Positions 32,571 to 44,613 of a DNA stretch of 64,000 nt are shown piece after piece. Position numbers and translations under genes: made by a program. Below the pieces are notes generated by a model. That model worked only from the letters and a program-made list of their open reading frames with translations, made no database searches and had not been told where the DNA came from. Origin of the DNA: Reticulitermes speratus (lineage: Eukaryota > Arthropoda > Insecta > Blattodea > Rhinotermitidae); the NCBI GenBank assembly GCA_021186555.1, contig JAJKFL010000042.1, forward strand, positions 14,703,521 to 14,767,520, read 5' to 3'. Within the stretch, counting starts at the first letter, position 1; each line of letters starts with the position of its first letter.

Positions 32571-33620
32571 ATTATGTATGCGTGGAATAATATGTTGAAG
32601 AGCGTAAATTAGGAATATTCTTACTTTGAATTTTGAAGAGTTGTTATAAAGATTTGTATATATTTTAAATAATTATATTAATTAAATCGAAAGTGACAAT
32701 TTCTTTGGATATAGGCCTAGATTATCTATCTATAATGTCAGAAATTTAAGACATTTATCTGTGGTTTATTGTATATAGAATTTACGTCCTCGACTTGCCT
32801 TAGTGACAGAAGGAGAAATTTTAAAATATTGGATTTTATGCCATAATCGTACTGTGGCGCATTTTTTAATTTTGCTTTACTGAAAACTGTAATGAACTTG
32901 GCAATATTTGTGCTTCAGGGCATTGAAAGTTTTTCTACACACGATTAATTGAAATACCGGTAACAATGTCGGATTATCCCTGAAACCGTTGTGTGCACTT
33001 ACGTATACTGTTACTGCCTACGATGAGTTACACATGAACATGTTTACATCGCGTTAAAGCCAACAATTTCATTTAATGCATGACGTTTGCATACCTTGTC
33101 CTGGGAACCAAAGTGCAGTCTGCACATATAAAAGATATTGGACTGTGACAGACGGCACGTTGATCCTGCTTACAATGGGTGCAGTGCGTGTCATAAAGCA
33201 CAGCTGCAGTGAGGACACGAGGCCTGTCTGCAGAATGAAGAGTGTTAATATGGATTTAGCCGCGGAATTTCAAATACTGCCTAAGGCATAACCATGACTC
33301 TGGTGTGAATTGCAGCGTTCTGTATAGAAACACATGTCACTGTGCCCTGCAGGGGACATTTGTAAACGAAACAAAACTGTCTACTTAATAACTCAGTGAT
33401 GCTGCGCAGCGTGTCCTAGAATGCAGATCATATTCATCATTGGAAGTCTGTAACTGGTGTGATCTGTACGATTTTATGAAACTTCAGTTCCCACTTTCCA
33501 CAAAACAGTGCCTTTAAATTAGAAATGACCAGTTAGTTAATACTGTTGTAATAATAAACCTTACATTATCTGAGAATAATACAAAACTCATAATTAAAAC
33601 TGTTACTGCTACTATCACTA
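32571..33620. other. No gene seen
   Basis: AT-rich, nothing recognised. Confidence 0.5.
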
Positions 33621-33624
33621 TCAC

Positions 33625-33633
33625 TAATAATAA

Positions 33634-33670
<37 letters not shown>

Positions 33671-33671
33671 T
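33625..33671. repeat. (ATA)n microsatellite
   Basis: About 15 AAT/ATA triplets. Confidence 0.95.
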
Positions 33672-33960
33672 AGGCTATGGATAAGCTACGTAGGCCAGAG
33701 GAAGTTGGAAGAGAATTTCACAGTAGACACAAATGGGGAAACCTCTGTGGCATCAGTGTAGTTGTAAGTGGGTCTCTGTCACCACGGCAGGCGCGTCCTC
33801 AGGTTGCGGATGGAGGAACGGCCTCCGGATATGAAGGGTATCTGCGAATGCATTGAATAAGCAGTCGCGGACAGCCGACAAAGGGTGGTCGTCCAGCTTG
33901 GAGGTTGGGCGAGGTGCTAACAAATCCTCACCGCAAAAAAAATACCATGTTACGAAACAT
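33672..33960 (+). mobile_element. Probable LINE 5'-region fragment
   Basis: Relatively GC-rich. A frame containing RTADKGWSSSLEVGRGANKS and an alternative reading KGGRPAWRLGEVLTNPHRK resemble a sequence I remember as repeated in insect gene predictions upstream of LINE endonuclease domains. No second copy in the window, so this is memory-based. Confidence 0.4.
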
Positions 33961-33994
33961 ATCAGTGTAGTTGTAGCTTATTTTTATACTTTCT

Positions 33995-34200
33995 GCAATG
34001 TGACACCGTGTCGACTGGTAATTAGTTGCTGACTTTTTGCAGAAGCGTGCTGTCCCCACATTCAGGGAAGTCCGAAAAGAGTTGAGAAAACACTTTTCTT
34101 GAAACATCCTGAAGATGGAGACCGTAAGCTCCTCCGAAATATCAGTAATTAATTGAAATCAACACGGCGTCATATTCCAGGAGAATTTTATCTTCATCAA
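33995..34200. repeat. Blattodean-type dispersed repeat with CTGAAGATGG core
   Basis: Contains GTGTCGACTGGTAATTAG, AACATCCTGAAGATGGAGAC, CTCCTCCGAAATATCAG and TCATATTCCAGGAG. The plus frame reads LKMETVSSSEISV, like the LKMExxxSSET peptide found in many termite and cockroach predictions. Related DNA at 53950-54100. Confidence 0.55.
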
Positions 34201-34489
34201 CATCACTGTGAAGACCTTGACCCAAGAATAAATTAATCTTATCTTTTAATTAGTTCGTTTTTATAAGTTCGTACTTCACCTTTTGAAGCTTAGTGGCTAG
34301 TATGTGTACCATCATGCTCGATACCAAAATCTCTGCATTTTGTGCACACGGTAATACATAAACATTCACCAGATTTGAAACACGAAAAAATTAATTTTCT
34401 TTCTCACGCTCCTGACTTCCAGAAAAGCTTCGTTTTTATTTGTCGGTAATCAGGCTTCGCCCTCTTGTCCTTCTGATAAGAGCAGCATG

Positions 34490-34640
34490 AAAATTGAGTA
34501 TGGAGCCTTGATGGAATGTTAATAGAAAGGGGAAACCTAATTGCTAGGAGCAAACGCTGTCCCAGGTCTGCTTTTTCCACCACAAGTCTCAAATAGACTC
34601 GCGCAGTTTTGAAACCCGATCTCTGCGGTTAGAGGCCGTA
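34490..34640 (-). mobile_element. SINE-A, diverged
   Basis: Plus strand TATGGAGCCTTGATGGAATG, AGGGGAAACCTAATTG, CGCTGTCCCAGGTC and TTTTGAAACCCGATCTC follow the reverse-complement order of SINE-A body and B box. Confidence 0.65.
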
Positions 34641-34643
34641 GAC

Positions 34644-34857
34644 TTAATCCTTCTAACAATATTTAAAACTCCAGTTTCTACGTCACAGGAAATGCACTGC
34701 CTCTTATAGACTAAGAGTTTAATGCTGTGTATGGAAATAGTACTTTTTCTGAGAATCATAAGAGATACGTACCTACACACTGTTGGAAAAACACAGAGTA
34801 TTTTTAAATGTTAAAGCAGATGATGCATACAGTTCAAAATATGTTTTAGTGGGTTAA
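34644..34857 (+). mobile_element. Mite-P copy 6
   Basis: TTAATCCTTCTAACAAT at the left and AGTGGGTTAA at the right keep TTAA at both ends (214 bp). Interior GTTTAATGCTGTGTATGG and AGTATTTTTAAATGTTAAA. It lies directly against the SINE-A head. Confidence 0.7.
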
Positions 34858-36264
34858 ACAAATTGTCTTGCATTTTGACATCGTTAGTATAAGTTGAAAT
34901 GAAAGTTGTGAATGGAATTAAGGAAAAAATTGCATCCTTTACGGGTGGGCACTTTTTTTTATTTAGTCACTGAATTTTAGGACATACGCTCAGATTGACT
35001 TAAGTGTAAGTATCATTGCGTCTAGTTACTGTATGTTGCTGTGATACGGACTGGGAGTAGGAAGGCTCTTCCTTGCGTTTATACGAAATATATTCACATA
35101 TACGAACAGATCATTAAGCTTTAAAATCGAATTGATTTCTGGGCCACGTAGATTCAAATGAATACACATTACTTTTATTATATCGTGCAACAGTAATCAC
35201 TTGAAAATTGGTTTACACATTACCATAGCAACAAGCACGGGTGATTTAGCCGATTTGATTCCACGCCCTGTAAATGTAATCGTGTATATACAGAACAAAC
35301 CGAAAGTCACGTAATTGTCATTTTAAATTTTAAAATGATACACGGATATTTTAAAAGCTTGGTAAGAGATTACTCTCCAAACACATGGAACCAGCGTGAC
35401 GAACTTACGAACTGGGATCTGTTTTGAAATGTGGCCCACTTCTGGGTTTGATGTCTCTAACAAAACTATGTCTTCACACATTTTTACGCCCAAATCATAC
35501 GACAGGCTTCACATTAATATCACGCCCGACATTGTTTATTGTAGGAGTAATTGATATGCACGTCTTTTCGAGACGTGACTGTGCTTCCGTATTCACATGG
35601 CAGGACCGAGTAGGGCTAACGTCCAACATATTATTTATTACTTATTAATTAGTAAGTACTCAAGTTAGGATATGTCTGCAGAGCGTAACACTACTGGCGC
35701 CTCGCTCTTTATTCTCTCTAGAGTCTAACTGTAGAAAAATTCTAAGAAAGGCGCAACCGACACTGTAAGTTTTTCTTTATCTCAGCAACAGGGTTAAAAT
35801 GGACCACTTTAGAGTCGGCAATGAATGGCTGCTCTTTGTAACATACGCAGAAAATTTACAGTAGCCACGTGTGTAATAACGGTGGAGTGAGGCTAATAAT
35901 TTGTATTTTAGTAGAGCTGTACGTTAAGGTTTTGGATCAAGCTTCTAAACAGCTGCGAATTTGTAACTAATGGAAGCCGAACGGTTTGTGTGTACAATGT
36001 TATAATAATTAACCCAATGCTTGAGCATTTTTCTTGAGACAGCATCTCAACTGGTCGAGATAATAATGTCGTACCTCGCCCTAATTTGAAAAATTCTTCT
36101 TAATAAGAAATGCATGAAAGGAAATCTAAAGAAGGATAAAATAAATGTCTCTAATATCGTAAATATTTTTCCCTAATAATACAATTTAAAATCTGGAAGA
36201 CCTAAGTTAATAATAAGGTCATAAATTTCTAGAGGATTATAAGTAAAATTAGCAAGAATTTTCT
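34858..36264. other. No gene seen
   Basis: About 1.4 kb, nothing recognised. Confidence 0.5.
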
Positions 36265-36610
36265 GTGCCTGTATTTACGATTTCTTCAAGAAGAATGAGA
36301 CAGACGGGGCATGTGTCATTTTTGCGGGACTGGAGAGGTGCATGCAGGGTTTTGGTGGGGAGAACTGAGGGAAAGATACCACTTGGAAGACTAGGCGTAG
36401 ATGGGAGGATAATATTAAAATGGATTTTCAAGAAGTGGCATGGTGAGGCATGAAGTGGATTAATCTGGCTCAGGATAGAGACAGGTGCCGGGAGCTTGTG
36501 AATGCAATAATGAACCTTCTGGTTCTATAAATCGGGGAATGTGTTGACTAACTGAGGGCCTGTTAGCTTCTCAGGAATGACTCTGTTTGATGGAGTTAGT
36601 ATTTATGATT
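36265..36610 (+). pseudogene. LINE-3 ORF2 C-terminus plus 3' end
   Basis: The longest LINE-3 copy here. A 62-codon frame (36265-36453) includes [34 protein letters not shown] and LKWIFKKW, the conserved tail (GH..RM, RVLVG.PEGK.PLGRP, W.DNIKMDL) of a widespread non-LTR retrotransposon. After a frame change, [23 protein letters not shown] and a stop follow. The 3' end CTATAAATCGGGGAATGTG...GACTAACTGAGGGCC ends GGAGTTAG. This copy shows that the short 3' fragments elsewhere are LINE ends rather than SINEs. Confidence 0.85.
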
Positions 36611-37824
36611 TCTTCGTAAATAAATCTTCGATGATTAGTCAAGTATCATTGTCAAATTAAATCGATCTGGTGGTGTATAATAGGTGCTTTCAACGTGCAG
36701 ACGTTACGTAAGGAACGTAATATAGCTTAAGAAGTACTGTCGATACACAAGGCGGGATGGTTTGGGGTCTTCCTAAGAAGAATTCGTACTGGTGCCCGCA
36801 TTACAGCGCCTTATACAGCACTGCGCTAGGTATACTGCATGCAACAGGCACATGCGAAATGTTTAAAGGGGCTATACTGAAGCCAAGGACACAAGTCCTA
36901 CGGATGGTGGAATGACAGCTTTCCAGACTTCACAATCTGTCTACTGTTATATTCCTCTCCAATACACTTTAGCATCTATGAACCAGCCCAAATCTCCTGT
37001 CGCTAGCGAATGTTATCATGTGCTTGTAACAACCAACGTTATTGTGAATACAATAGCCAGACGACAGGAGGGGAATGTAGGGATGTACACTAGGAGGGGG
37101 GAAGCGTAACAGCTTGAAGTAGATATGAGGGGGTCGATCGATGTGACTTCTTGTGTGGCCTCAATACAGGCAATAAGTGAAGAGCCTGCAACTTCTTGCA
37201 CTTTGTGACAGGACAGTGATAGTGTGAAGCAACTGGATGTGTTAAGGGCTGACGTGAGAAAGAGTTCTGCACAGATATGGTCACAAATCTCAAGAGTGTC
37301 TATCGGTTAGAGACAAAATAAAACGAGAACTAATTGCTTTGTTAATGCATTTTTAATATTATTAATTTCTGTTTCCGAAAGAAAAATTCGTATCAGTAAT
37401 AATGAAGGTTAACCTGCATACAGCCGATAACATTCGTGTGAAATACTGCCTCTGACATTATCTGTAGAGTGGTCCAAATGTCTGGTACCCTGCTAGTAAA
37501 ATGCTCCATTACAACATGTTTAAATCTTTTTACTTGTGACATCTCTTTGTGATGTTTAAATTACAAAGGGTAAATAGGGGCAGTCAATCACAACTACATC
37601 TTTGAAATGTCTTATTGTATATTGTGTAACATGTTTCAACTGTAGCTAGAAGCCTTTATGACACACCATGAAAATAATGGTAGCAAGAGCACTTGTATGG
37701 AACACGATTAAATGTATTAAATTATTGATATCTCAGACTGGCAATATGTTGTGAATGGTAAAAGATGCAAAAGAAGTAATAATAACAAGATAAAAATTAA
37801 TACAAATTGAGATATGTTAGGAAA
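36611..37824. other. No gene seen
   Basis: Nothing recognised apart from short frames. Confidence 0.5.
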
Positions 37825-38069
37825 ATTATACAGTATAAGGTAAGGTAAAACAATCCCATTACAGGCGTGGACAGGCCCTTAGGGTCCCAGGAGGTTGAGG
37901 CTCCCAGATTTTAGACAATCGGCACATGAAGGTGGTAAGGCTGTCAGCCATAAGCACCGGCCGCCTTTACCCCCCAGGAAATATTCCTGGTACTCATTTC
38001 TGTTAGAGGCTGAGTCGACCCCAGTGCCATAGTGCGACCGAAAGGACTATGTAAATACATTATACAATA
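37825..38069 (-). mobile_element. SINE-E, 5'-truncated, with TSDs
   Basis: Minus-strand SINE 37836-38058 lacking the tRNA head; plus strand TAAAACAATCCCATTACAGG is the 3' end. TSDs ATTATACAGTA and ATTATACAATA (37825-37835, 38059-38069). Confidence 0.85.
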
Positions 38070-38599
38070 CTTCGTGTAAGTGACAGGGCGATCCTTTGAT
38101 ATTATATAGGTCTCCGAGGTTTGGAAATTTAGTGATTATCTGGAAGTAAAGTGCGGTCAAGTGAAGCATTGTTTATATTTATTTAATTGGTCTGTTTCTC
38201 CGTACAGTTGATCAGTATAAACGGAAAGCGTCCGCATAAGTATTGGAGGAGAACTTTCGCTTTCTAGTGTTGTAGAAGTACTTCTCCACACGAGAAAGTG
38301 AACGTTGTAAATTTCTTTATTACTTATTTAGTTTAAAAAATTTATTCGAAATGAGAACATCCACGTCCAATACGTAACTCAAAACGCGTGCATGTGACTC
38401 CTACTAGTGTTAACAGTTTAAAGCCTCAACATTGCTGTTTATAGGAATGTTTGCTGTTAAGTGCCTTTTGGGCCATCTTATGTATGTTATGATTATATGT
38501 GGCATATGGACTGACGAGAAATTCTATAAAAATGTTTGGTCGGATAAGCCGGAGGGAAGAGATGAGTACAATCGTGATTGGAGGTAGCATTAAGAAGAA
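38070..38599. other. No gene seen
   Basis: A 142-codon minus frame (38426-38854) overlaps this and the next entry; it has no recognised domain. Confidence 0.45.
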
Positions 38600-38715
38600 T
38601 TCTGTGGATTTTAATAAGTTCACTGACGTGGGTCTTGTGAAAGGAAACGTGTGCTTGGTTTCTATCAAAAGAGCGTAGAATTTCTTGACTACCTGAACAA
38701 CTCTTCGATTTTTAA
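38600..38715 (+). mobile_element. LINE-3 3'-end scrap
   Basis: GTCTTGTGAAAGGAAACG and GTAGAATTTCTTGACTACC match the family end with decay. Confidence 0.4.
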
Positions 38716-39249
38716 GGTGTCTTATACTGCACGGAGTGTCGATGTGAAGTGAGATTGTTTCAAATATAGTTAATTCTTCGTGGAAAATACAGCACAGCCT
38801 AGTGAAAATAATGGAGGAAATCAGTGACAGTTTTTCTTTGCTGAAGATCGTCATGTATGATGAAGCGGAGTATGTGCAGAGATACGAAGAGCGAACGGAG
38901 AGACAAGAGGCGCAGAAACTTTACACAATTTGCAAACGCTCATTAAAACCTTTATACTTCATTTAATCTTTTCGACGTAACGTTCATTACCTTTTACTGT
39001 TCATTTAATGACGATCTCAGCATCTATGTCTGTGTGGCCTAAAATGGTAAAGAATTGATTTCTTAAGGGTATGGCAGGAAGTCTGAAGCATTTTCCAGTC
39101 ATTTTCCTGGAGAAACGGGAAAAAACACTGAGAAAAACTCCGTATAATCGATGTCTCGGTCGACACAAGTACCGCGGACTTCCCGAATAAAAGTACGACC
39201 GTCACCATCCTGCTCGGTAAAGATTTTTGTCGCTGCTTGACACAAATAT
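38716..39249. other. No gene seen
   Basis: Nothing recognised. Confidence 0.5.
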
Positions 39250-39373
39250 TTCATATTGTGGTCTGCTGGGTTGTGATCGCATGTAGTTGGTGGGTGGTTC
39301 TACACTGAAGACGGAAGCAGTGTGTTTCTTCGAAACGTTGTATATGCTGTCAACCAGAAGACCACATATGAAC
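39250..39373. mobile_element. Small foldback MITE
   Basis: Termini CATATTGTGGTCTGCTGGG and the reverse complement of CCAGAAGACCACATATG pair. Between them CACTGAAGACGGAAGCAGTG and TTCTTCGAAACGTTG carry the common core. Confidence 0.65.
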
Positions 39374-39439
39374 CTTTACCGCTGTGCAAACGTTACATTT
39401 CGCATTCTTTTATTACATATCATGGTTAAACACGCTTAA

Positions 39440-39725
39440 CTTCGAATAAGGGGGGGGGGGCGTGAGTTTCGAACAGAAATTCGAATCTCGGCGGGAGAAA
39501 GGGATTTCCTGTTCTGCAGAACCGTTTAGACCGGCTATGGGGCCCACACATCTTCCTATATAGTGGGTACCGGGGTTGTTTCTCGGGGGTAAAGCGGCCG
39601 GAGCGTGAACTTCACCACTCACCTTCATCTAGTGCCGTGGTTAAGAATGAGAGGAAATACATTTCTCATCCCCCTATACGCCTTCAATGCGGAGACAGGG
39701 ACAATTTGACGTTTCTTTACGAAAC
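39440..39725 (+). mobile_element. SINE-G copy 2
   Basis: B-box-like AAATTCGAATCTCGG, then GTGGGTACCGGGGTTG, CGGGGGTAAAGCGGCCG, GAGCGTGAACTTCACC and GTGGTTAAGAATGAG, matching 5225-5530. A poly(G) run lies at 39449-39460. Confidence 0.75.
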
Positions 39726-40249
39726 AGTACGTTGAAAGGACATGGAAAAGATTGTGGTTCTGTTTTAGTATACGTAAAACGATGTAATAATCTGAAGGGG
39801 TTAATTAAAACCGCGCGACCCCCTCAGCATATCTAGCCTACTTCTGGGCCGAAAACCGAGACCGGCAACTGTGGAATATAAATCAGAAATGCTAAGCACT
39901 GAATGACGAAACCTGGTTGTAGTATCTGCCATTTGAACTCCGTAATGGATATTTCTGTTAGTTTCGGTCGTTGGCTTTATTCCTTCGACAAGCAATAGTA
40001 GTCTAAAGCCTTATGCATATATTGCATGTTATTAGAGTATTCAAACAATGTATCTATTATCTATTACTCCTATTTGGAACAGAAAACTGAATGTGTTTCA
40101 GGACCCAGGTTTTACCTGAATTCTGCTCCATGAACACTTCATAACATACAGGAGAATTTTTACGAATGGTTGGTGACAGCTCTGTTGTAAATTGGATATT
40201 AAAATAGCCTGCCTCTTTAAGGTCTATCTCAAAATGACTCTCTGTCTGT
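39726..40249. other. No gene seen
   Basis: Nothing recognised. Confidence 0.5.
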
Positions 40250-40418
40250 CATATCAGGATTATTCTATATTTCATTATTATCATTATTTAAGTAAATCTT
40301 TATTTTATGTGTGCCTTGTGTACTTTTTATTGTCACTTGTGTTTTATGTTGAGCTGTTTCTGTTTTTCGCTAGTTGGCTGTTGACTCAGCGCGCTAATTA
40401 ACAAAAATTGAGTAATAA
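40250..40418 (+). mobile_element. LINE-2 3' UTR fragment
   Basis: TTTTATGTTGAGCTGTTTCTG, TAGTTGGCTGTTGACTCAGC and the following AATTAACAAAAATTG match the 3' UTR of the 11770 copy. Coding part absent. Confidence 0.75.
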
Positions 40419-40446
40419 TGATGACAATGTTGATGATGATGATGAT

Positions 40447-40650
40447 AATAATAACAGAATAGAAACACTGCGCATGTGGAATGTACAAACAAAAGTGATA
40501 CCAGTAATGGTAGTGGTACCTGGAACCATCTCAAAATCATTCAGAAAGTACCTGAGCAACATACCTGGAAATCACAACAGCAAGGAGATACATAAAACAG
40601 CCATATTGGGAACTGCGCATATACATCGGAAACTACAGAACTTTTATCAC
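40447..40650 (+). pseudogene. LINE-5 ORF2 C-terminus relic
   Basis: A plus frame encodes RIETLRMWNVQTKVIPVMV, PGTISKSFRKYLSNIPG and IHKTAILGTAHIHRKL. This is the conserved C-terminal block (..LW...VIPI..GALGTI...L..IP.....IQKTALLGTA.I.RK) of a non-LTR retrotransposon clade found across animals. No stop within the block, but RT and endonuclease are missing. It begins directly after the LINE-2 scrap and a GAT/AAT run. Confidence 0.8.
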
Positions 40651-42119
40651 GGGAAATAACAAAATATGTGCCATATGTTGTAACCACAAAATAGCTGTAA
40701 CTTTACATGCTCTAGAAACATGGTTTGTTTCGTGTATATAATTATAAGTACTTTGAATAAGGGTGATAACAAATAGTAACTGTTATTATAATTATTATGA
40801 TTATTATTGTCATCACCATAATCACAACATACCACAATTTAATTTAACTACGTACTTTTGTTTAAGATTTAAAAGAAAAGGACTATGAATAATCTTACGG
40901 CGCATACGCCATGAGAAACGGGAAACTGACGATAACTGATGAAGGAATGCGTAATTGAGGGCAGTCATCGTGTGACTGCAAGTCACTGCATACCGTCGTA
41001 AATGAAATTAAGGGACCTAAATAAATTAACTAGCATGACGAATGCCTTAGAATATGAGATTACTTGCTGTGATTTGTATGAAAAAATCTTGCAGCAGAAA
41101 ATAACAAAATATGAGAACCAATTAACGTAAGGAGAACTACAACACTGCAAACCATTGAAGATGATTATATTGATGGCTTGTAGGAGACTATTGCTTGTAT
41201 TAGTAATGATGACGTACGAAGTGTTATATAAAGCTTAATGTGATAAGTGGGCAGTTATGTTACGTATAGTGGAAGGTTTAAGGTATGTGCTTCCATGCAA
41301 TTTGTTGATGTCAGTGATGGTAAGGTGAAAGGATAAATTGTTGCTATGCTTAATTAACATCGTGCAATGAACATGTATGAAACGGTGTAGGTATAACTCC
41401 ACGCATTCTAAACCTCAGCTGTAGATAGAAGTGAGTGCTGTATGTCAATAATGACTCTAAGGTTATAATATAATACTAATGTAATACAATATTAAGAGTC
41501 CCTTAGCGACATGGAAAATGTAACCTGCATTGTGGAGTGAAAGAATGGAATAAAGCAATAATAATAATAATAATATTAATATATATCAACACAAAGTAGT
41601 AGTAAGTGAACTGTAAATCAGTTCAGAGAATATCCAACATGGCCCCAATCTTAGAGTGCAGCAGGGAGACCTGGTCGATATTCTCCGCCTTGATGGTTGA
41701 AATGTAAATTATGGAAGTGTGTGACGTCATTCTTCCCATCCCCTTGTCTGAGAGGAGTAACTAAGCTTATTTAGGGTAGCTGTCAGGATGGGGGGACAGC
41801 AGGATTTGGGGGAAGGGTATAATGAGATTAGAAGGTTAATGGCTAAGGTTTAAAACGTAGGTAAGACACAAGAGTGAGGGTTGATGGAGGGTTGCAAAGA
41901 CCCCAGAAAGCTGTGCTATCGTGTGGGACAGTTTGCTGAGCCTTATTGCGAAATGGCGTGACAATGCGCGTACGGTACGTACAGGGAGGATTGGATGCTG
42001 CACGTATCCTATACCTGGCATCTTGCGGCGATATCCATGCGCTAGTTTCAGACACTGCGGCTTAAAGCAAGTTTGAAAGTACTCTACATAATAATAAAGG
42101 AACAATTTGGTGGAAGCTG
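40651..42119. other. No gene seen; (AAT)n near 41557
   Basis: About 1.5 kb with a short AAT run at 41557-41580. The 89-codon minus frame at 41836 has no recognised domain. Confidence 0.5.
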
Positions 42120-42305
42120 CCGAGGCTGTGACGCTTAGATTTGGAGCCTCAGGCAGAGTGGCACTGGGGCGGGTTTTTTATCCCATTACTTAAGTTCCCC
42201 TTGCCAATTACCGTTGTTGTAATGTACCATACAATTTCACCACTTCTGTGGTGTGTGTCAGGCGCAACCAGCAATCACAACCGCGACCCAGAAATGAGGC
42301 TTTGT
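42120..42305 (+). mobile_element. SINE-A body, diverged
   Basis: CAGAGTGGCACTGGGGCGGG, ACTTAAGTTCCCCTTGCC and a later AATGAGGCTTTG keep the SINE-A body order. No head. Confidence 0.5.
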
Positions 42306-42379
42306 TTTGAATGGAACAGCTTTCTGAACTTAGGCTAAAATTGGATTTTTAAGATAGCTATTGAGACTTACAATACTGG

Positions 42380-42640
42380 ACGGTCAAAGGAACTCCAGCA
42401 TCCGAAAAAGGCTGAAAATAGATAACATAGTAGAAGATTGGAAAGCACAGTAGAAAAACTGGGTAGATCGCCTGAAAAGAATGGACACAATTGGCTACAA
42501 AGATTGGCTCTCCAATACCAGCCCAAGGGACGACGGGATATAGGAAACCTAGACGAAGGTGGATAGGCCTAGAACAACACGAGCTTTAAAGGAACAGGTT
42601 CTTGGGCATAAACCTTAGACACGTTAATAGTGATCATGAT
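42380..42640 (+). pseudogene. LINE-4 ORF2 C-terminus relic
   Basis: Across frameshifts the plus strand gives WVDRLKRMDTIGYK, LALQYQPKGRRDIG and RRRWIGLEQHEL, the (W..H..RM....LPK..L.Y.PKGRRDIGRP.RRW) tail of another non-LTR retrotransposon lineage. Decayed and 5' truncated. Confidence 0.7.
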
Positions 42641-43866
42641 GGTTCAAAAAGGGCAGTACAATAAAACTTATAAAGTCGTCGTTTCTGTGTTGCAACAAAC
42701 CATAACCTTATGTCAGTACATCGGAGAAATATTCTGTCTCTATCTTCAGGGTGGAAATAAGCTAAGACGAGAATAGTGTCAACTGACAAGCACAGTTTTC
42801 AAGATCATATTTTCCATGAGAGGGGAGAAGATACAAAGACTTGTCGAGGCCAACAGTAACAGAAGCTGTAAAAATATGTGGCCATGTAATTGTTCTAGAC
42901 AAGTTCTGTCTAAACTTCTGGCCATGAAGATGTATGGCGGGGTGGAAGTAAAAGTCTTGAGTGAATGGTATTGGTAACTCATTTTTATTCCCGAGGAAGT
43001 GTTCGTTTGTCTGTTGGGTGGGAGGTTGGTTGAGCCTCAGAGACGTCTGGAAGCGTTTAAAAATTAAAAAGATTCTTAACAGAAATAACTATGATGAAGT
43101 ATGTAAGATCATAAAATTATATGCGAAAATTAAATTTTAAAATTTTTCTTAAAACTCAAGGGGGCGAACAGCTGTGATATTTTAAAATAGATTCATTATT
43201 TTTTATTGTAATAGTGACGATTTGAGGAAATATGTGTTTATAATATTTTATAATTCTTGTAACTATACTGTTGGCGAATAAATAAAGTGGATAATATGCG
43301 TAACTTGGTTACTGAGAGGCCAGCAGTAACAAATTGTGTGCGTGTGATGTAGGTGTATTCGAAAGAAGTGTACGAGAAAATGGTTGGAAAATACAACGTA
43401 CATAATCTTGATTACATCAAATTCAAGTTGAAATATATTTATCCGATTTCTGAACTTTATACATATTATGCGAAGGGAATGGTGTTAGGATTTCAAATCG
43501 CTCCAGTTCTTATCTCGAAACACTGCATAAGGATGCTGCCGTCACACTTTGAATGTGCGACTTGTTTCCACTTTTGTGGACAGAATTTCGACGATGTTGT
43601 TATTAATTTAAAATATCAGAAATGGCTGTCAAGTGAACAGTGAAGTCACGTGATCTAAGACAGTAGAATTTTAAGTTTAGATTCGCCACTAACATTATAT
43701 CAATATTAGGTTTTTACTAAGTGAGCAGATCTGTTCACAGCCTAGTTGTGGATTTTTCGTAATATTCATCACATTAATATGAATTGTCGCAGCGACTGTA
43801 AATAGTAAGTAGGCCTTCGTTAGTCCTAGCAGTACGCTAAGCCTCATAGAGGGTTGAATGTGACGG
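42641..43866. other. No gene seen
   Basis: A 96-codon plus frame (43353-43643) contains several Cys and His but no canonical zinc-finger spacing. Left unassigned. Confidence 0.45.
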
Positions 43867-44050
43867 ATGTTACACGGAGGATGCTCAAATTCCGGGCGCC
43901 AGATCGCCCGGGCAACTAAATTCTGTACGACGGCGCCTAATATTTGTGGGTCCTCAGTATGGAACTTGCTTCAAATCACCCTTCTGGGGTCTAAGATTTT
44001 TATGTGGTGCCTATATTTTTTAAAAATTTGTGCACCCCCGTCATACACTG
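43867..44050 (-). mobile_element. Possible hAT-type MITE, copy 2
   Basis: Reverse-complemented: GGGGGTGCACAAATTTTT, AATCTTAGACCCCAGAAGGG, ACAAATATTAGGCGCCG and GAGCATCC, in the same order as 31875-32035. About two thirds of positions agree by eye. Confidence 0.5.
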
Positions 44051-44320
44051 TAAAACAAGCAGAGAACACCTAGAGAAGCGTCATGGTGTATTCATTTTAT
44101 AAGACTTTTCCTTTGTGTAGAAAACATAAATATTCTTTGAAAATAAAGTATCATTGTCTTGCGTGCTAATGGACGATGAGGGTTGGTTTGAGATTCAAAT
44201 TAGAACTATCAAGTGGTACCCATTTTTGGATTCTACGAAGGCGCGAGTAATATGGCCAAGGAGTTGGAAAACGTCAGAACCCAGTGAAAAAAATCCCCGC
44301 CATGTATTTTGCAGTAGAAG

Positions 44321-44570
44321 CATCGGAATAGCAACCTGTCAGACCTGTGACTTCTCTGGACACCGATAGCAACCTGACAGACCTGACCTTGTGAACGTGT
44401 CTCTTGGATCACCGATAGCAACCTGACAGACCTGTGACGTCTCTGGACACCGATAGCAACCTGACAGACCTGTGACGTCTCTGGACACCGATAGCAACCT
44501 GACAGACCTGTGACGTCTCTGGACACCGATAGCAACCTGACAGACCTGTGACGTCTCTGGACACCGATAA
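44321..44570. repeat. 38-bp minisatellite, six units
   Basis: Unit GCAACCTGACAGACCTGTGA + CGTCTCTGGACACCGATA. Starts at 44331, 44369, 44418, 44456, 44494 and 44532: steps of 38 except one 49-bp unit carrying a CTTGTGAACGTGTCTCTTGG variant. The last three units are virtually identical, suggesting recent slippage. Confidence 0.95.
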
Positions 44571-44613
44571 CCAGCCTCACGCGCATGTACCTACTTTTGA
44601 TTTTACTCTGCAT

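Noticed and set aside
38426-38854. 142-codon minus-strand frame
   Set aside because: No recognisable family; it overlaps a LINE-3 scrap on the opposite strand and has no exon borders I trust.
43353-43643. Cys/His-containing frame as a possible zinc-finger exon of the SNAG gene
   Set aside because: It is on the opposite strand and lacks C2H2 spacing.
44321-44570. CRISPR-like array (38-39 bp repeats here and at 61950)
   Set aside because: Units are contiguous with no unique spacers and the genome is eukaryotic.
44233-44613. 126-codon minus frame with Cys/Gln/Val repeats
   Set aside because: Lies over the 38-bp minisatellite; the period is not a multiple of three and the peptide repeat is an artefact.
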